Source: Streptomyces sp. NBC_01463 (GTDB lineage: Bacteria > Actinomycetota > Actinomycetes > Streptomycetales > Streptomycetaceae). From it: a stretch of DNA of 64,000 nucleotides. Shown piece after piece: positions 30,292-38,672 of the stretch; position 1 is the stretch's first letter; every line of letters starts with the position of its first letter. The notes under the pieces are model-generated. The model was not told the DNA's origin and made no database searches. It saw nothing but the letters and a program-made list of their open reading frames with translations. A program made the translations under genes and the position numbers. Location of the stretch: assembly GCA_036227345.1 (NCBI GenBank), contig CP109468.1:4092001-4156000 (forward strand), written 5' to 3'.

Positions 30292-31371
30292 TCAGGCGGC
30301 GGATTCCATGGCGTACTGAGCCGTCGCCTCGACCCAGCGGTCCAGCGTGCCGGCCGCGGCCCCCGAGTCGATGGAATCGGCGGCACGGGCGACGGCCGGA
30401 GCCAGCCGCTCCGTCACCGTACTGCCCCCGGACGGTTCGGCCGACGCCAGAGCCGCCGCGGCCGAGAGCAGCACCGCGTCGCGCACCGGCCCGGGCTCGC
30501 CCGCCAGCACGCGGCGCGCGACCGCGGCGTTGAACTCCGCGTCCGCACCACGCAGCGCCTGAACGGGGGCGTACGGAATGCCGACGCCGCGCGGGTCGAA
30601 GGTCTCCCGCCGTACGGTGCCCTCCTCGACACTCAGCACGGTCGACGTGGTGGTGACGGTCAGTTCATCGAGTCCGTCGTCGCCGCGGAAGACCAGCGCC
30701 GTGGAACCACGCCGGGCCAGCACCCCGGCGATCAGCGGCAGCAGCCGGGCATCGGCGACACCCACGGCCAGGGCCGTCGGGGACGCCGGATTGGTCAGCG
30801 GGCCAAGGGCGTTGAAGACCGTGGGGATACCGAGCTCGCGGCGCGGAACGGCCGCGTGCCGCATCGCCGGATGGAAGTCCGGCGCGAAGCAGAACGTGAT
30901 GCCGACCTCCGCGACGAGCCCGGCAACCCGCTGCGGAGCGAGCCGCAGGGTCACCCCCAGCTGTTCCAGCACATCGGCGGAACCGCACGCGGAACTGGAG
31001 GCGCGGTTGCCGTGCTTGACCACGCGCACACCGGCGCCCGCCACAACGAGCGCCGACATGGTCGAGATGTTGACGGTTCGGGCCCCGTCGCCGCCGGTGC
31101 CGACGACGTCGACACACGGCCCCGGCACCTCGATGCGCACCGCGTGGGCGAGCATGCCGCTGACGAGCCCTTCCAGCTCGTTCACGGTCTCCCCCTTGGC
31201 GCGCAGGGCGACGAGAAGTCCGGCAATCTGAACGGCGGATGCCTCCCCCCGCATGACGCGGTCCATCATCCAGGACGCGTCGGGGGCCGACAGGTCACGC
31301 CCGTTCATAGTGGCGTGGAGCAACCTCGGCCAGGTGGGACGGGGGCTGAGCGGAGCGGTATCAACGATCAC
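30292..31371 (-). CDS. trpD: Anthranilate phosphoribosyltransferase, cluster-linked copy
   Basis: 359 residues, full length. It joins anthranilate and PRPP to give phosphoribosylanthranilate, the second step from chorismate to tryptophan. Family motifs are clear: [15 protein letters not shown] (PRPP loop), [15 protein letters not shown] (anthranilate site) and [15 protein letters not shown] start with RBS GGGAGAAACG is used. A lone trpD next to an NRPS cluster resembles the extra trp genes of the CDA cluster, where they supply Trp, so one of the undetermined residues could be Trp or Trp-derived. It lies 41 bp after the 64-residue peptide gene in the same direction. Confidence 0.93.
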   Translation of the reverse strand: MIVDTAPLSPRPTWPRLLHATMNGRDLSAPDASWMMDRVMRGEASAVQIAGLLVALRAKGETVNELEGLVSGMLAHAVRIEVPGPCVDVVGTGGDGARTVNISTMSALVVAGAGVRVVKHGNRASSSACGSADVLEQLGVTLRLAPQRVAGLVAEVGITFCFAPDFHPAMRHAAVPRRELGIPTVFNALGPLTNPASPTALAVGVADARLLPLIAGVLARRGSTALVFRGDDGLDELTVTTTSTVLSVEEGTVRRETFDPRGVGIPYAPVQALRGADAEFNAAVARRVLAGEPGPVRDAVLLSAAAALASAEPSGGSTVTERLAPAVARAADSIDSGAAAGTLDRWVEATAQYAMESAA

Positions 31372-31412
31372 CGTTTCTCCCTGTGGAACATCGGCGGGCC
31401 GGGCGCTGCGGT

Positions 31413-31607
31413 TCAGTTCCAGTCCTCGTTCCCCGGCCCACTGGTCAGCGGGGTCGCGGAGGCCGACTCCGTCGGCCCACCCGCGACCGAGGTTCTCGCG
31501 GCACCGTCGGCCACGTCGGTGCCGACGTGAACGGCGGTCAGCAGTGCCGCCGCCCCGATCAGTGCGACGGTGGTGTGCTTGATGCGTGAACCCCAGGTGC
31601 GCTGCAT
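31413..31607 (-). CDS. Short secreted or membrane-anchored peptide
   Basis: 64 residues, ATG with RBS GGGAGAGGGA. A basic start ([10 protein letters not shown]) precedes a hydrophobic stretch (about 12-30), as in a signal peptide. A short tail rich in Ser, Thr, Gly and Pro follows and ends GPGNEDWN. No known domain. It lies between the large NB-ARC/TPR regulator and trpD, all three in the same direction, with its own 145-bp upstream region that contains an inverted repeat. Possibilities are a secreted signal sensed by the regulator, an AfsS-like small effector or a simple exported peptide. Nothing in the sequence decides this. Confidence 0.6.
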   Translation of the reverse strand: MQRTWGSRIKHTTVALIGAAALLTAVHVGTDVADGAARTSVAGGPTESASATPLTSGPGNEDWN

Positions 31608-31690
31608 GTCGTTCCCTCTCCCGTGAACTCCGCTGAGCTGCGGCTTTCTTCGACGGGATGAACGTTATGAAGGCACGGCTTCGGCTCGGT

Positions 31691-31723
31691 ATTGTCCGGA
31701 CTTCGTGGCCCGCGCCGGACGAT
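31691..31723. promoter_or_regulatory. Inverted repeat upstream of the small peptide gene
   Basis: ATTGTCCGG (31,691-31,699) and CCGGACGAT (31,715-31,723) form an inverted repeat with one mismatch, between the regulator stop and the peptide gene. The CGGAC(A/G)AT half-site recurs upstream of the serine protease (36,794-36,802, minus) and, with one change, near 30,202-30,209 upstream of the small membrane protein. It may be a shared operator or promoter element. Confidence 0.4.
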
Positions 31724-31752
31724 AACCCCTATGTCAGACGGGCGCCGTTCGC

Positions 31753-34700
31753 TCAGGGAGACTCCACCCGCCCCACATCGCCCTGGTCGAGACGCGCGAG
31801 AATCCGGTGCGCGCGCTCCTCCCAACGCGGCGCACCGACCTGGCTGAACAACGCCTCGGCGGCCGTCAGACAGTCCCGGGCCTCCGCGGACCGGCCACTG
31901 CGCCGGGCCGCCTCGCCGAGAGCCAGACTGATCATGCCCTCCACGAGGGGGCTGTCGACGCGCTGGGCGATGTCCAGCGCGTCGAGCAGGGTGATCTCCG
32001 AGAGCTCGGGTGACCCGGCACCGAGCCTGGTCTCGCCGAGGCCGAGCAGGGCGTAGGCCAGGCCGACCATGTCGGACTTCTCCTTGACGATCAGCACCAC
32101 GCGCAGGAAGGCCTCCTCCGCGGAGCCCCACCGCTCCAGGGCCAGATGGGCACGGGCCACCCGGTACGTGGACTGGGCCAGGTTGCGCTCCCCGCCCTCT
32201 CCGATGCTCTCGGACACCCGGACCGCTTCGACCCCCAGCTCCAGGGCGACTTCCGGCCGCTCGCGTTCGAGTTCCAGCTGCGCCATCCCGCTGAAGGCGT
32301 ACGCCTCCGACGAGAGGTCACCGTGCTTGCGGAAGACCGGCAGCGCCGCCTCAAGACGCCTCATGGCCGCTCCGACGTCGCCCCGGATGCGGTCGATGAC
32401 CGCCAGGCTCTGCAGCACCAGGGCCAGGCCCAGCTCCTGCCCCACCGCCGCGTACAGGTCCAGTGCGGTCAGGAGGTGCTTCTCGGCATCGTCCAGCTTG
32501 CGCAGCCGCAGTTCAGCCGCGCCCAGGCTGTGCGACATCGTCGCCCGGCCCCGCACGTCCCCGGCGGCGCGGGCGGCCTCGAGGGCCTGCTCGGCGCAGG
32601 CCCGCCAGTCGTCGATGTAGTTGCGCGTCTCGAAGAGCACCGTCATGGACAGGGTCAGGTCCCAGGCCAGGGCCGTCATACCCATCCGCGCCGCCTGACC
32701 GATCGCCGCGACCAGCGGGAGCCGCTCGGACTCGTACCACTCCAGGGGCAGCGACAGCAGCGACTCGAGCAGCACAGGATCGGTGGGCCTGCGTGGAACG
32801 TCGCTGTGCACGATGCTGAAGTGGCCCCCGTACTCACGCCGATGGGCCTCCTCGGCAATGGTGAGGCAGGTGCGGAAGACCCGCTCGCAGGCGGCCACTC
32901 GGTCCGCCTCCTGCTCCTCGTCCTGGGCCCGTTCCCACGCGTACAGGCGCAGCAGGCTCTGGAAGCGGTAGCGGAGCTGACCCGTGGCATCGACGCCGAT
33001 GACTTCGAGGAACTGGGCGTCGACGAGGTGCTCTATGAGCCGTTCCGCCTCCAGTACGTCGATGTCCAGCAGCGCGCCCCCCACCCAGGCGGTGACGTCC
33101 GGCGCGTCCAGCAGACCGATCCGCCGGTACAGCCTCGCCGCCTCCGGGGGCAGGTACCGGTAGCTGAGGGCGAATCCGGCACGTACCTGGGACTCCCCCT
33201 GACTCAGTTCGTCGAGCCTCCGGCGCTCGTCGCTGAGCCGCGCCACCAGATGGCGGACGCTCCAGTGCGGCTTGGACGCAAGGCGTGCTGCGGCGATCCG
33301 CAGGGCGAGCGGCAGTCGGTCGCAGAGCTCGGTGAGACGCACGGCGTCGGCATGCTGGGCGTCCACCTTGCCCCTGCCCACCACATGACCGAGGAGCTGG
33401 AGCGCCTCCGCCTCGGACAGCGGCCCGAGGTGCACCCGCGCCTGTTGCGACGAGGTCACCAACGACTCCAGCTGCTCCCGGCTGGTGACCAGCACGCAGC
33501 ACTTGCCGCTGCCCGGCAGCAGCGGCCGGATCTGCGCCAGTGTGCGTACGTTGTCGAGCACGATCAGGACGCTGCGGCTCGCCAGCATGCTGCGGTAGAG
33601 CGAGGCCCGTTCCTCCGGAGCGGCCGGAATCTGCTGGCTGGGCACGCCCAGTGAGCGAAGGAGCCTGCCGAGCACTTCGGTCGCCGCAGTGGCTTCGTAG
33701 TGTTCGTCGTAGGCGCGCAGGTCGGCGAAGAGCCGGCCGTCGGGGAACCGGTCGGCGACCCGGTGGGCCCAGCGCATTGCCAGCCCTGTCTTGCCCACCC
33801 CGGCGACCCCGGTGATCAGCCCGAGCGGAGTGACGTTCTCCTCACCGGTACCGGTCATCAACGTGTCGAGTGCCGCGAGTTCGGCGGCACGGCCTGCGAA
33901 CCCCGGTACATCGGGCGGAAGTTCCGACGGAATGATGACGACGTCCTCGGCGGCGGCCGACCGCTCCCGCGGCGACTGGGCCGGTTCGGCGGCCACGGCC
34001 GCCAGGGACGGGTCGTCGGCCAAAATCGCGTCGTGCAGCTCCTGGAGATCGGGACCGGGTTCGAGGCCGAGCTCGTCGATGAAGTGGCGCCGGGCGTCAC
34101 GGAAGGTCTCCAGCGCCTCCGCGCGACGGCCCGACCGGTACTGCGCGAGCATCAGGTTGTGCCGGGTCCGTTCACGCAAGGGGTGTTCCCGTACGACGGC
34201 GGCCAGTTCCGGGACCAGTTCCTGTTGGCGTCCGAGCTCCAGCTGCACCGACGTGCTGTCGTCGAAGACATTGAGCCGGAGCTCCTCCAGGCGGCCCGCC
34301 GCGTCCTCGACGAGCTGGCCCGTCACCCCGGTGAGGGCGGGCCCGCGCCACAGCCCGAGCGCCCGCGCGTAGGCGTGCGCGGACTCGGCGGTCCGCCCTT
34401 CCTCGGCTGCCAGTTCGGCTTCCTGTACGCGGCGGCCGAAGTCCACCGCGTCGATGTCGTGACCGGCGGTGTTCAGCTGATAGCCGGGGTGCGCGGTGGC
34501 GATGATCTCCTCGTCCACTCCCTGGGCTCTGAAGGTCTTGCGCAGCGCCGCAATGCAGATCGCGATCTGCGTGCGCGCGGTCGCCGGTGGTCTGCCGTGC
34601 CACACCACATGGACCATCGTGTCGACGGACACGACGCGGTCCGGACTGAGCAGTAACAGCGCGAGAATGGTGCGCTGGCGTGCGCCGCCGACCGCGACGC

Positions 34701-34761
34701 GGGTCTCCCCGTCCGTCACCGCCAGTGGTCCCAAAATCCTGAAATTCAGACGTTCCCCCAC
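31753..34761 (-). CDS. AfsR-like SARP regulator (BTAD, NB-ARC, TPR)
   Basis: 1002 residues, the large SARP class. N-terminal OmpR-like winged helix (about 1-95; RILGPLAVTDGE, TILALLLLSP), bacterial transcriptional activation domain (about 100-245; ELGLEPGPDLQELH), NB-ARC ATPase (about 290-540; P-loop GVAGVGKTGL, VLIVLDNV, LVTSREQ) and a C-terminal TPR-like helical region (about 640-990). SARPs activate antibiotic clusters by binding direct repeats with 11-bp period. Such repeats occur here at 25,290-25,319 and in weaker form at 3,624-3,640. It is therefore the likely pathway activator. The NTPase and TPR parts suggest control by a small ligand, peptide or phosphorylation. GTG start; the 100 bp upstream (34,762-34,861) contain no gene. 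Confidence 0.93.
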   Translation of the reverse strand: MGERLNFRILGPLAVTDGETRVAVGGARQRTILALLLLSPDRVVSVDTMVHVVWHGRPPATARTQIAICIAALRKTFRAQGVDEEIIATAHPGYQLNTAGHDIDAVDFGRRVQEAELAAEEGRTAESAHAYARALGLWRGPALTGVTGQLVEDAAGRLEELRLNVFDDSTSVQLELGRQQELVPELAAVVREHPLRERTRHNLMLAQYRSGRRAEALETFRDARRHFIDELGLEPGPDLQELHDAILADDPSLAAVAAEPAQSPRERSAAAEDVVIIPSELPPDVPGFAGRAAELAALDTLMTGTGEENVTPLGLITGVAGVGKTGLAMRWAHRVADRFPDGRLFADLRAYDEHYEATAATEVLGRLLRSLGVPSQQIPAAPEERASLYRSMLASRSVLIVLDNVRTLAQIRPLLPGSGKCCVLVTSREQLESLVTSSQQARVHLGPLSEAEALQLLGHVVGRGKVDAQHADAVRLTELCDRLPLALRIAAARLASKPHWSVRHLVARLSDERRRLDELSQGESQVRAGFALSYRYLPPEAARLYRRIGLLDAPDVTAWVGGALLDIDVLEAERLIEHLVDAQFLEVIGVDATGQLRYRFQSLLRLYAWERAQDEEQEADRVAACERVFRTCLTIAEEAHRREYGGHFSIVHSDVPRRPTDPVLLESLLSLPLEWYESERLPLVAAIGQAARMGMTALAWDLTLSMTVLFETRNYIDDWRACAEQALEAARAAGDVRGRATMSHSLGAAELRLRKLDDAEKHLLTALDLYAAVGQELGLALVLQSLAVIDRIRGDVGAAMRRLEAALPVFRKHGDLSSEAYAFSGMAQLELERERPEVALELGVEAVRVSESIGEGGERNLAQSTYRVARAHLALERWGSAEEAFLRVVLIVKEKSDMVGLAYALLGLGETRLGAGSPELSEITLLDALDIAQRVDSPLVEGMISLALGEAARRSGRSAEARDCLTAAEALFSQVGAPRWEERAHRILARLDQGDVGRVESP

Positions 34762-34861
34762 GATTCCCCCTGCTGTACACCCCCGCCCCCCGAGGACATG
34801 CGCAGATCACGTTACCCAACCACGCGTTCGAAAGGGGAGGGAAAAGGGCCGCGGACGGCCT

Positions 34862-35638
34862 TCACGCGATCGCGGCGGGCCGCTCCGGGCCGCTGGGTAC
34901 GGCCGCTCGGCACACCACCGCGGCGGTGTATCCACGGGGAACGGCCACCTGATCCACGGTCCGGTCCCCGATGGTCCCCGGGCCTGCCGCACACCCGCCG
35001 CGGATCAGCGCGCGGCCGGCCGCCGTCCTGCGGGCCGCCCGCCGTGCGTCCCCCCTCGCGGCCGGGTCGCTGTCCTCGGCGAACGGGGCGGCACCCACCC
35101 CCACGGTCGTCCCGGCCAGCGCGTAGACGACCAGATCGCCGCAACGGTCCCAGGACAGGTGCACGGGCCCGGCCCCCTCGCCCGCCGCCACGCAGTCGTG
35201 CAGCCGTGCGCACAGCGGGCAGGCGCCGTCCAGGACGGCGACCCGGCCCGGCAGACACCCCAGATGCGCTGCGGCGAGCAGCCGCAGCCCTCCGCGGACG
35301 ACGGCGAACCGGCGTCGTGCCGCGCCCGGTTCGAGTCCTGAGTACACCCCGTGTTCCGCCGCCGTGAGCGCGGCTGCACCGGCGGCCTCGTGGCGCGGAC
35401 CCTGCTGCGACAGCAGCAGGGTCCACACCTGCGCCCCCTCGGCCGGAGGGCGGAGCCGCTCGGGGGGCGAGGCGAGGCCGAGCACGGACGAGGGAAGCCG
35501 GCCGCCGCCCCCTTCTCCTCCGGGCCATGGCGGCCGCATCGGGAGGGGCGACGGCCGGCTCGCCCTCATCCGCTCGGGTGTCCAGCGGTACGGAGGCCCG
35601 TCGACGGGCTCATGCCCATGGCCTGGTTCGTCCCGCAT
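34862..35638 (-). CDS. PPTase-like protein lacking catalytic residues
   Basis: 258 residues from an ATG with RBS GGAGG; an in-frame GTG eight codons upstream is possible. The middle resembles the first half of Sfp-type phosphopantetheinyl transferases: RRRFAVVRGGLRLLAAAHLG, then HLSWDRCGDLVVYALAG, the counterpart of the substrate-binding HFNLSHSGD block. The next motif should be VGVD-x-E, whose acids bind Mg2+, but here it reads VGVGAAPF. The C-terminal WxxKEAxxK motif is not found. So it is probably not an active PPTase, and the synthetases may rely on another enzyme. The N-terminal 60 residues are low-complexity and include WTPERMR, also found in the neighbouring protease. The resemblance is moderate. 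Confidence 0.55.
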   Translation of the reverse strand: MRDEPGHGHEPVDGPPYRWTPERMRASRPSPLPMRPPWPGGEGGGGRLPSSVLGLASPPERLRPPAEGAQVWTLLLSQQGPRHEAAGAAALTAAEHGVYSGLEPGAARRRFAVVRGGLRLLAAAHLGCLPGRVAVLDGACPLCARLHDCVAAGEGAGPVHLSWDRCGDLVVYALAGTTVGVGAAPFAEDSDPAARGDARRAARRTAAGRALIRGGCAAGPGTIGDRTVDQVAVPRGYTAAVVCRAAVPSGPERPAAIA

Positions 35639-35697
35639 CGGGCTCCCTCCGTCCTCCTTCACCGTACGGCTCAGGCCGCCGTCGGGCCTTCAGGACT

Positions 35698-36714
35698 TCA
35701 GGGCCGTGCCCCGGCTATCTGCTCCATCAGGTCCACGAAGTCGACCGCGCGGTCGTCGAACTGCGGCGAGAACGCCGTACCGCCCGCGATGCCCTGGCTG
35801 GTCAGCCCCGCGACGTGTCCGGAGCCTGTGGCGGGGTCGTAGCCGACGATCCACGGGCCGCCGCTCGCCCCGCCGGTGATGTTGGGGCAGTCGGTTTCCC
35901 AAAGGTTCTCGGGCGGCGGAGCGGGCAGGATGAGGTCTTCGCAGAGCTCTTGGTGCTCCCCGTCAAAGGGCTTGCCGGAGTATCCGATGACGGCGACGGG
36001 CTCGCCGTTGTCGACCTCGTACTCAGCGGCCAGCGGCTGGCCGCCGACCGCTTCCCCGAGCCGCTGGCCCTTACTGTTGTTCTCGGTGATCACCATGCCG
36101 TAGTCGTGCTCGAAATCGGGCTCGGATCCGCTGGACCAGAGCGAGTCGGTGGCGATGTTCCACGCCTCGAACAGCCCGTGCCCCGAGGCGCCGTTGTCGT
36201 ACGCGGGGACGAAGACGATGTTCTTCATCCAGCCGCCGTCCGGGCCTTCGTGCAGACAGTGAGCCGCGGTCAGCACGAGTGTCTGCGACGCTGTGGCGAC
36301 GGCCGTCCCGGTGCAGTGGGAAGGCGTCCCGTCCGGGTGGTTGAACAGCAGATAGCCGACGGTCTCGGACAGCGCCTCGTCCGCCACGGCCGCCGCCGCC
36401 GTTGTCCCCGCCGCGGTACGGGCCGTTGCCGCGCCCCCTTCCTCGTCCCCGATCGCCTCGCGCATCCGCTCGGGCGTCCAGTAGGCCCGCAGCGCGGCCC
36501 GCTGCGCCTGGCTGCCGGGACCAGCACCGGGAACGTCGATGCGCGCCCGGGTCATCGTCATGAGGTCGTCGTCACCGACGGCCTGCGCCGACGGGGCCGC
36601 CACCAGCGAGGCGAGTACCGCGCTCAGGGCGACGAGCAGTCCCCCGATCCTGCGGCGGTTCCCGGCCCGGAGCCCTCTCTTCTCGTGCGGCCCGTTACTG
36701 CTCCGTTCGGACAT
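35698..36714 (-). CDS. Secreted trypsin/V8-like serine protease
   Basis: 338 residues. Signal peptide about 20-45 ending PSAQA, a propeptide-like part containing YWTPERMREA, then a chymotrypsin-fold protease. Catalytic triad: His in LTAAHC, Asp in FEHDYGM and Ser in GGASGGPW. Cysteines near the His and Ser could form disulfides. It would be exported and active outside the cell. There is no obvious tie to peptide synthesis, but it lies at the cluster border and shares an upstream CGGACGAT element with the small peptide gene. Sheds no light on the product. Confidence 0.9.
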   Translation of the reverse strand: MSERSSNGPHEKRGLRAGNRRRIGGLLVALSAVLASLVAAPSAQAVGDDDLMTMTRARIDVPGAGPGSQAQRAALRAYWTPERMREAIGDEEGGAATARTAAGTTAAAAVADEALSETVGYLLFNHPDGTPSHCTGTAVATASQTLVLTAAHCLHEGPDGGWMKNIVFVPAYDNGASGHGLFEAWNIATDSLWSSGSEPDFEHDYGMVITENNSKGQRLGEAVGGQPLAAEYEVDNGEPVAVIGYSGKPFDGEHQELCEDLILPAPPPENLWETDCPNITGGASGGPWIVGYDPATGSGHVAGLTSQGIAGGTAFSPQFDDRAVDFVDLMEQIAGARP

Positions 36715-36859
36715 GAAGAGTCCTTTTCCCTAGGAAGCCTGACGCACACGGAGTGCCGCGTGCGTCAGACGACGCTAGGAAAGGGCGACTTCGGACTCCT
36801 ATCGTCCGGGCTTCGCTCCGCGAAGCGGCCCCGTCAGGAGCGGTGGGCGCGACCGGATG

Positions 36860-37129
36860 TCACCGGCGTCCACGCCTGGCCTCCCGCACCCGCCGCAGCC
36901 GGTTCACCGTCACCGGGTCCGCCTCCAGCGCCCGCCGGTCGTCCAGCAGGGCGTTCAGCAGCTGGTAGTAGCGGGTCGGGGAGATGCCGAGCCGCTCCCT
37001 GATCGCCCGCTCCTTCGCCCCCGGGCCCGCCCACGACTGCCGCTCGACGGCCAGGACCGCGCGGTCCCGGTCGGTCAGCGGAGTGGAGTCGTCGGGGCCG
37101 GCGGGGCCGTTCGGGGGGAGGGCGGTCAT
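36860..37129 (-). CDS. DUF3263 family small DNA-binding-like protein
   Basis: About 89 residues from the ATG at 37,129 (a TTG three codons earlier is possible). It has the DUF3263 pattern: LTDRDRAVLAVERQSW, then KERAIRERLGISPTRYYQLLN, which looks like a helix-turn-helix, and a basic C-terminus. The family is common and short in actinobacteria and may bind DNA; its role is unknown. It marks the transition from accessory to core genes. The 145 bp between it and the protease contain only the protease upstream region. Confidence 0.85.
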   Translation of the reverse strand: MTALPPNGPAGPDDSTPLTDRDRAVLAVERQSWAGPGAKERAIRERLGISPTRYYQLLNALLDDRRALEADPVTVNRLRRVREARRGRR

Positions 37130-37161
37130 ATCAGCCAATATATTGCGCGGGCGGCGGGCCG

Positions 37162-38427
37162 CTACTCCGCGTTCTCCGCGGCCGTCGACTCCTGCGCGAT
37201 GTGTTCGAGCACGCTCCCGGGGTTGGCGCCCGGCTGGACCGCCTTGCCGATGTTCTGCTTGATCGACTCACTGGCCTGGGCCCAGGAGGTCTTGCCGAAC
37301 GGGTAGAACTCCGCGTTGGGCAGCGTGGCCAGGAACTTGTGCAGCGGCTTGAACCTGGGGTCGTCCTCCATCGCGGCCGACGCGCTGTCGGTGACCGGCA
37401 GCAGGTCGTAGGTGTCGGCGAACTCGATCACGTTCTTGTCGCTGAACATGAAGTCGAAGAACTTGCCGATCTCGACCCGGTGGTCGTTCTGCTTGAACCC
37501 CATGATCCAGTCGGCGACGCCCATCGACTCCTTGATGGGGCCGTCGGTGCCGGGCAGCTGCACCATGCCGACGTCCACGCCCTGCTTCTCGGCCTCCTCC
37601 ATCAGGGTCGGGTGGCCGTTGAGCATGCCGACCTCGCCCTTGGTGAACGCCGCGAAGGCCTTGGCCCGGTCGAGCTTGCCCGGGGCGACCGGGCCGACGA
37701 GACCCTTGTCGACGAGGTTCGACTTCAGCCAGTCGAAGGTCTTCACGTTCTCGACCGAGTCGATGTCGTACGAGCCGACGTCGTCGGTGTAACCGCCGCC
37801 GCCGCTGAGCAGCCACATCATGGTCTCGGCCTGGGACTCCTCCTGGCCCAGCGGCAGCGCGAAGGGGTAGGACACCCCGCGCTGCTTGAGCGCCGCGGCG
37901 TCGGCGGCTATGTCGTCCCAGGTCTGCGGGGCGTGCAGACCCGCCTTGGAGAAGAGCTGCTTGTTGTAGAAGAGCAGCCGGGTGCTGGCGACGAACGGCA
38001 GCCCGTACTGGATGCGGTTGACCCGGCCGGCCTCCGCGAGCTTCGGCAGGAAGTTCGCCTGGGTCGGGATGCTGAGCATCTGGTCGGCGGAGTAGAGCTT
38101 GCCGGCCTTGGCGTAGTCCGCGTACGCGCCGATCTGCGCGATGTCGGGGGCCTTTCCGGCCTTCACCATCTCGGCGACCTTGCGGTCGATGTCCGTCCAC
38201 GGCAGGACGGTCACGTCGACCTTGATGCCGGGGTGGGACGCCTCGAAGCTCCGGGCGACCCCGTCCCAGTACGTGTCGGACTTGTTCGCCTCGCCGGTGC
38301 CGTAGTCGGCCGCGACGAGCTTCAGTGTGACGTCGCCCGAGCCGCTCTCACCGCCGCAGCCCGACAGCGTGGCCGTCATCCCCAGTGCGGCGACAATCGC
38401 CGTCAGTCCCAAGTAACGCCGCTGCAC
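37162..38427 (-). CDS. Sugar ABC transporter substrate-binding lipoprotein
   Basis: 421 residues, lipobox LSGC (Cys about 24), family 1 solute-binding fold with the typical FEASHPGIKVDV start. It would bind a mono- or oligosaccharide outside the membrane for an ABC importer. No permease genes are next to it; the generic ATPase MsiK, which powers several sugar importers in Streptomyces, begins at 63,202. It is divergent from the SIS gene, with a DasR-like site between them, so an amino sugar or chitin-related ligand is likely. GTG start. Confidence 0.9.
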   Translation of the reverse strand: MQRRYLGLTAIVAALGMTATLSGCGGESGSGDVTLKLVAADYGTGEANKSDTYWDGVARSFEASHPGIKVDVTVLPWTDIDRKVAEMVKAGKAPDIAQIGAYADYAKAGKLYSADQMLSIPTQANFLPKLAEAGRVNRIQYGLPFVASTRLLFYNKQLFSKAGLHAPQTWDDIAADAAALKQRGVSYPFALPLGQEESQAETMMWLLSGGGGYTDDVGSYDIDSVENVKTFDWLKSNLVDKGLVGPVAPGKLDRAKAFAAFTKGEVGMLNGHPTLMEEAEKQGVDVGMVQLPGTDGPIKESMGVADWIMGFKQNDHRVEIGKFFDFMFSDKNVIEFADTYDLLPVTDSASAAMEDDPRFKPLHKFLATLPNAEFYPFGKTSWAQASESIKQNIGKAVQPGANPGSVLEHIAQESTAAENAE

Positions 38428-38521
38428 AGCCCAGTCCGTCCTCGTTGATCACGCCATCCGCGGCACCCACGTCGGCATGGGGCCCTCCGGATGAGCTGCG
38501 ATTTTCCCCCACCCCTCACCA

Positions 38522-38537
38522 GGAGGTCTACACCACA
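38522..38537. promoter_or_regulatory. DasR-like (dre) site, SBP/SIS divergent region
   Basis: GGAGGTCTACACCACA matches 11 of 16 bases of the dre consensus as I remember it (ACTGGTCTAGACCACT), with the core GGTCTAnACCAC intact. It lies in the 245-bp region between the divergent binding-protein and SIS genes, where no other feature is seen. DasR represses amino sugar genes and is released by GlcN-6-P. Confidence 0.6.
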
Positions 38538-38672
38538 CGGGTATCGCTTCCGCAACGCAGCCGCATTGCACCGGACGCGGAGCGGCTGCTAAGGAGGTCT
38601 CGGCCGGACACCCGGACACCGCGGTGTCGCCGGACCTCCCAGCCATCCGCCAGCCGCAAGGAGCCGTCCAGC

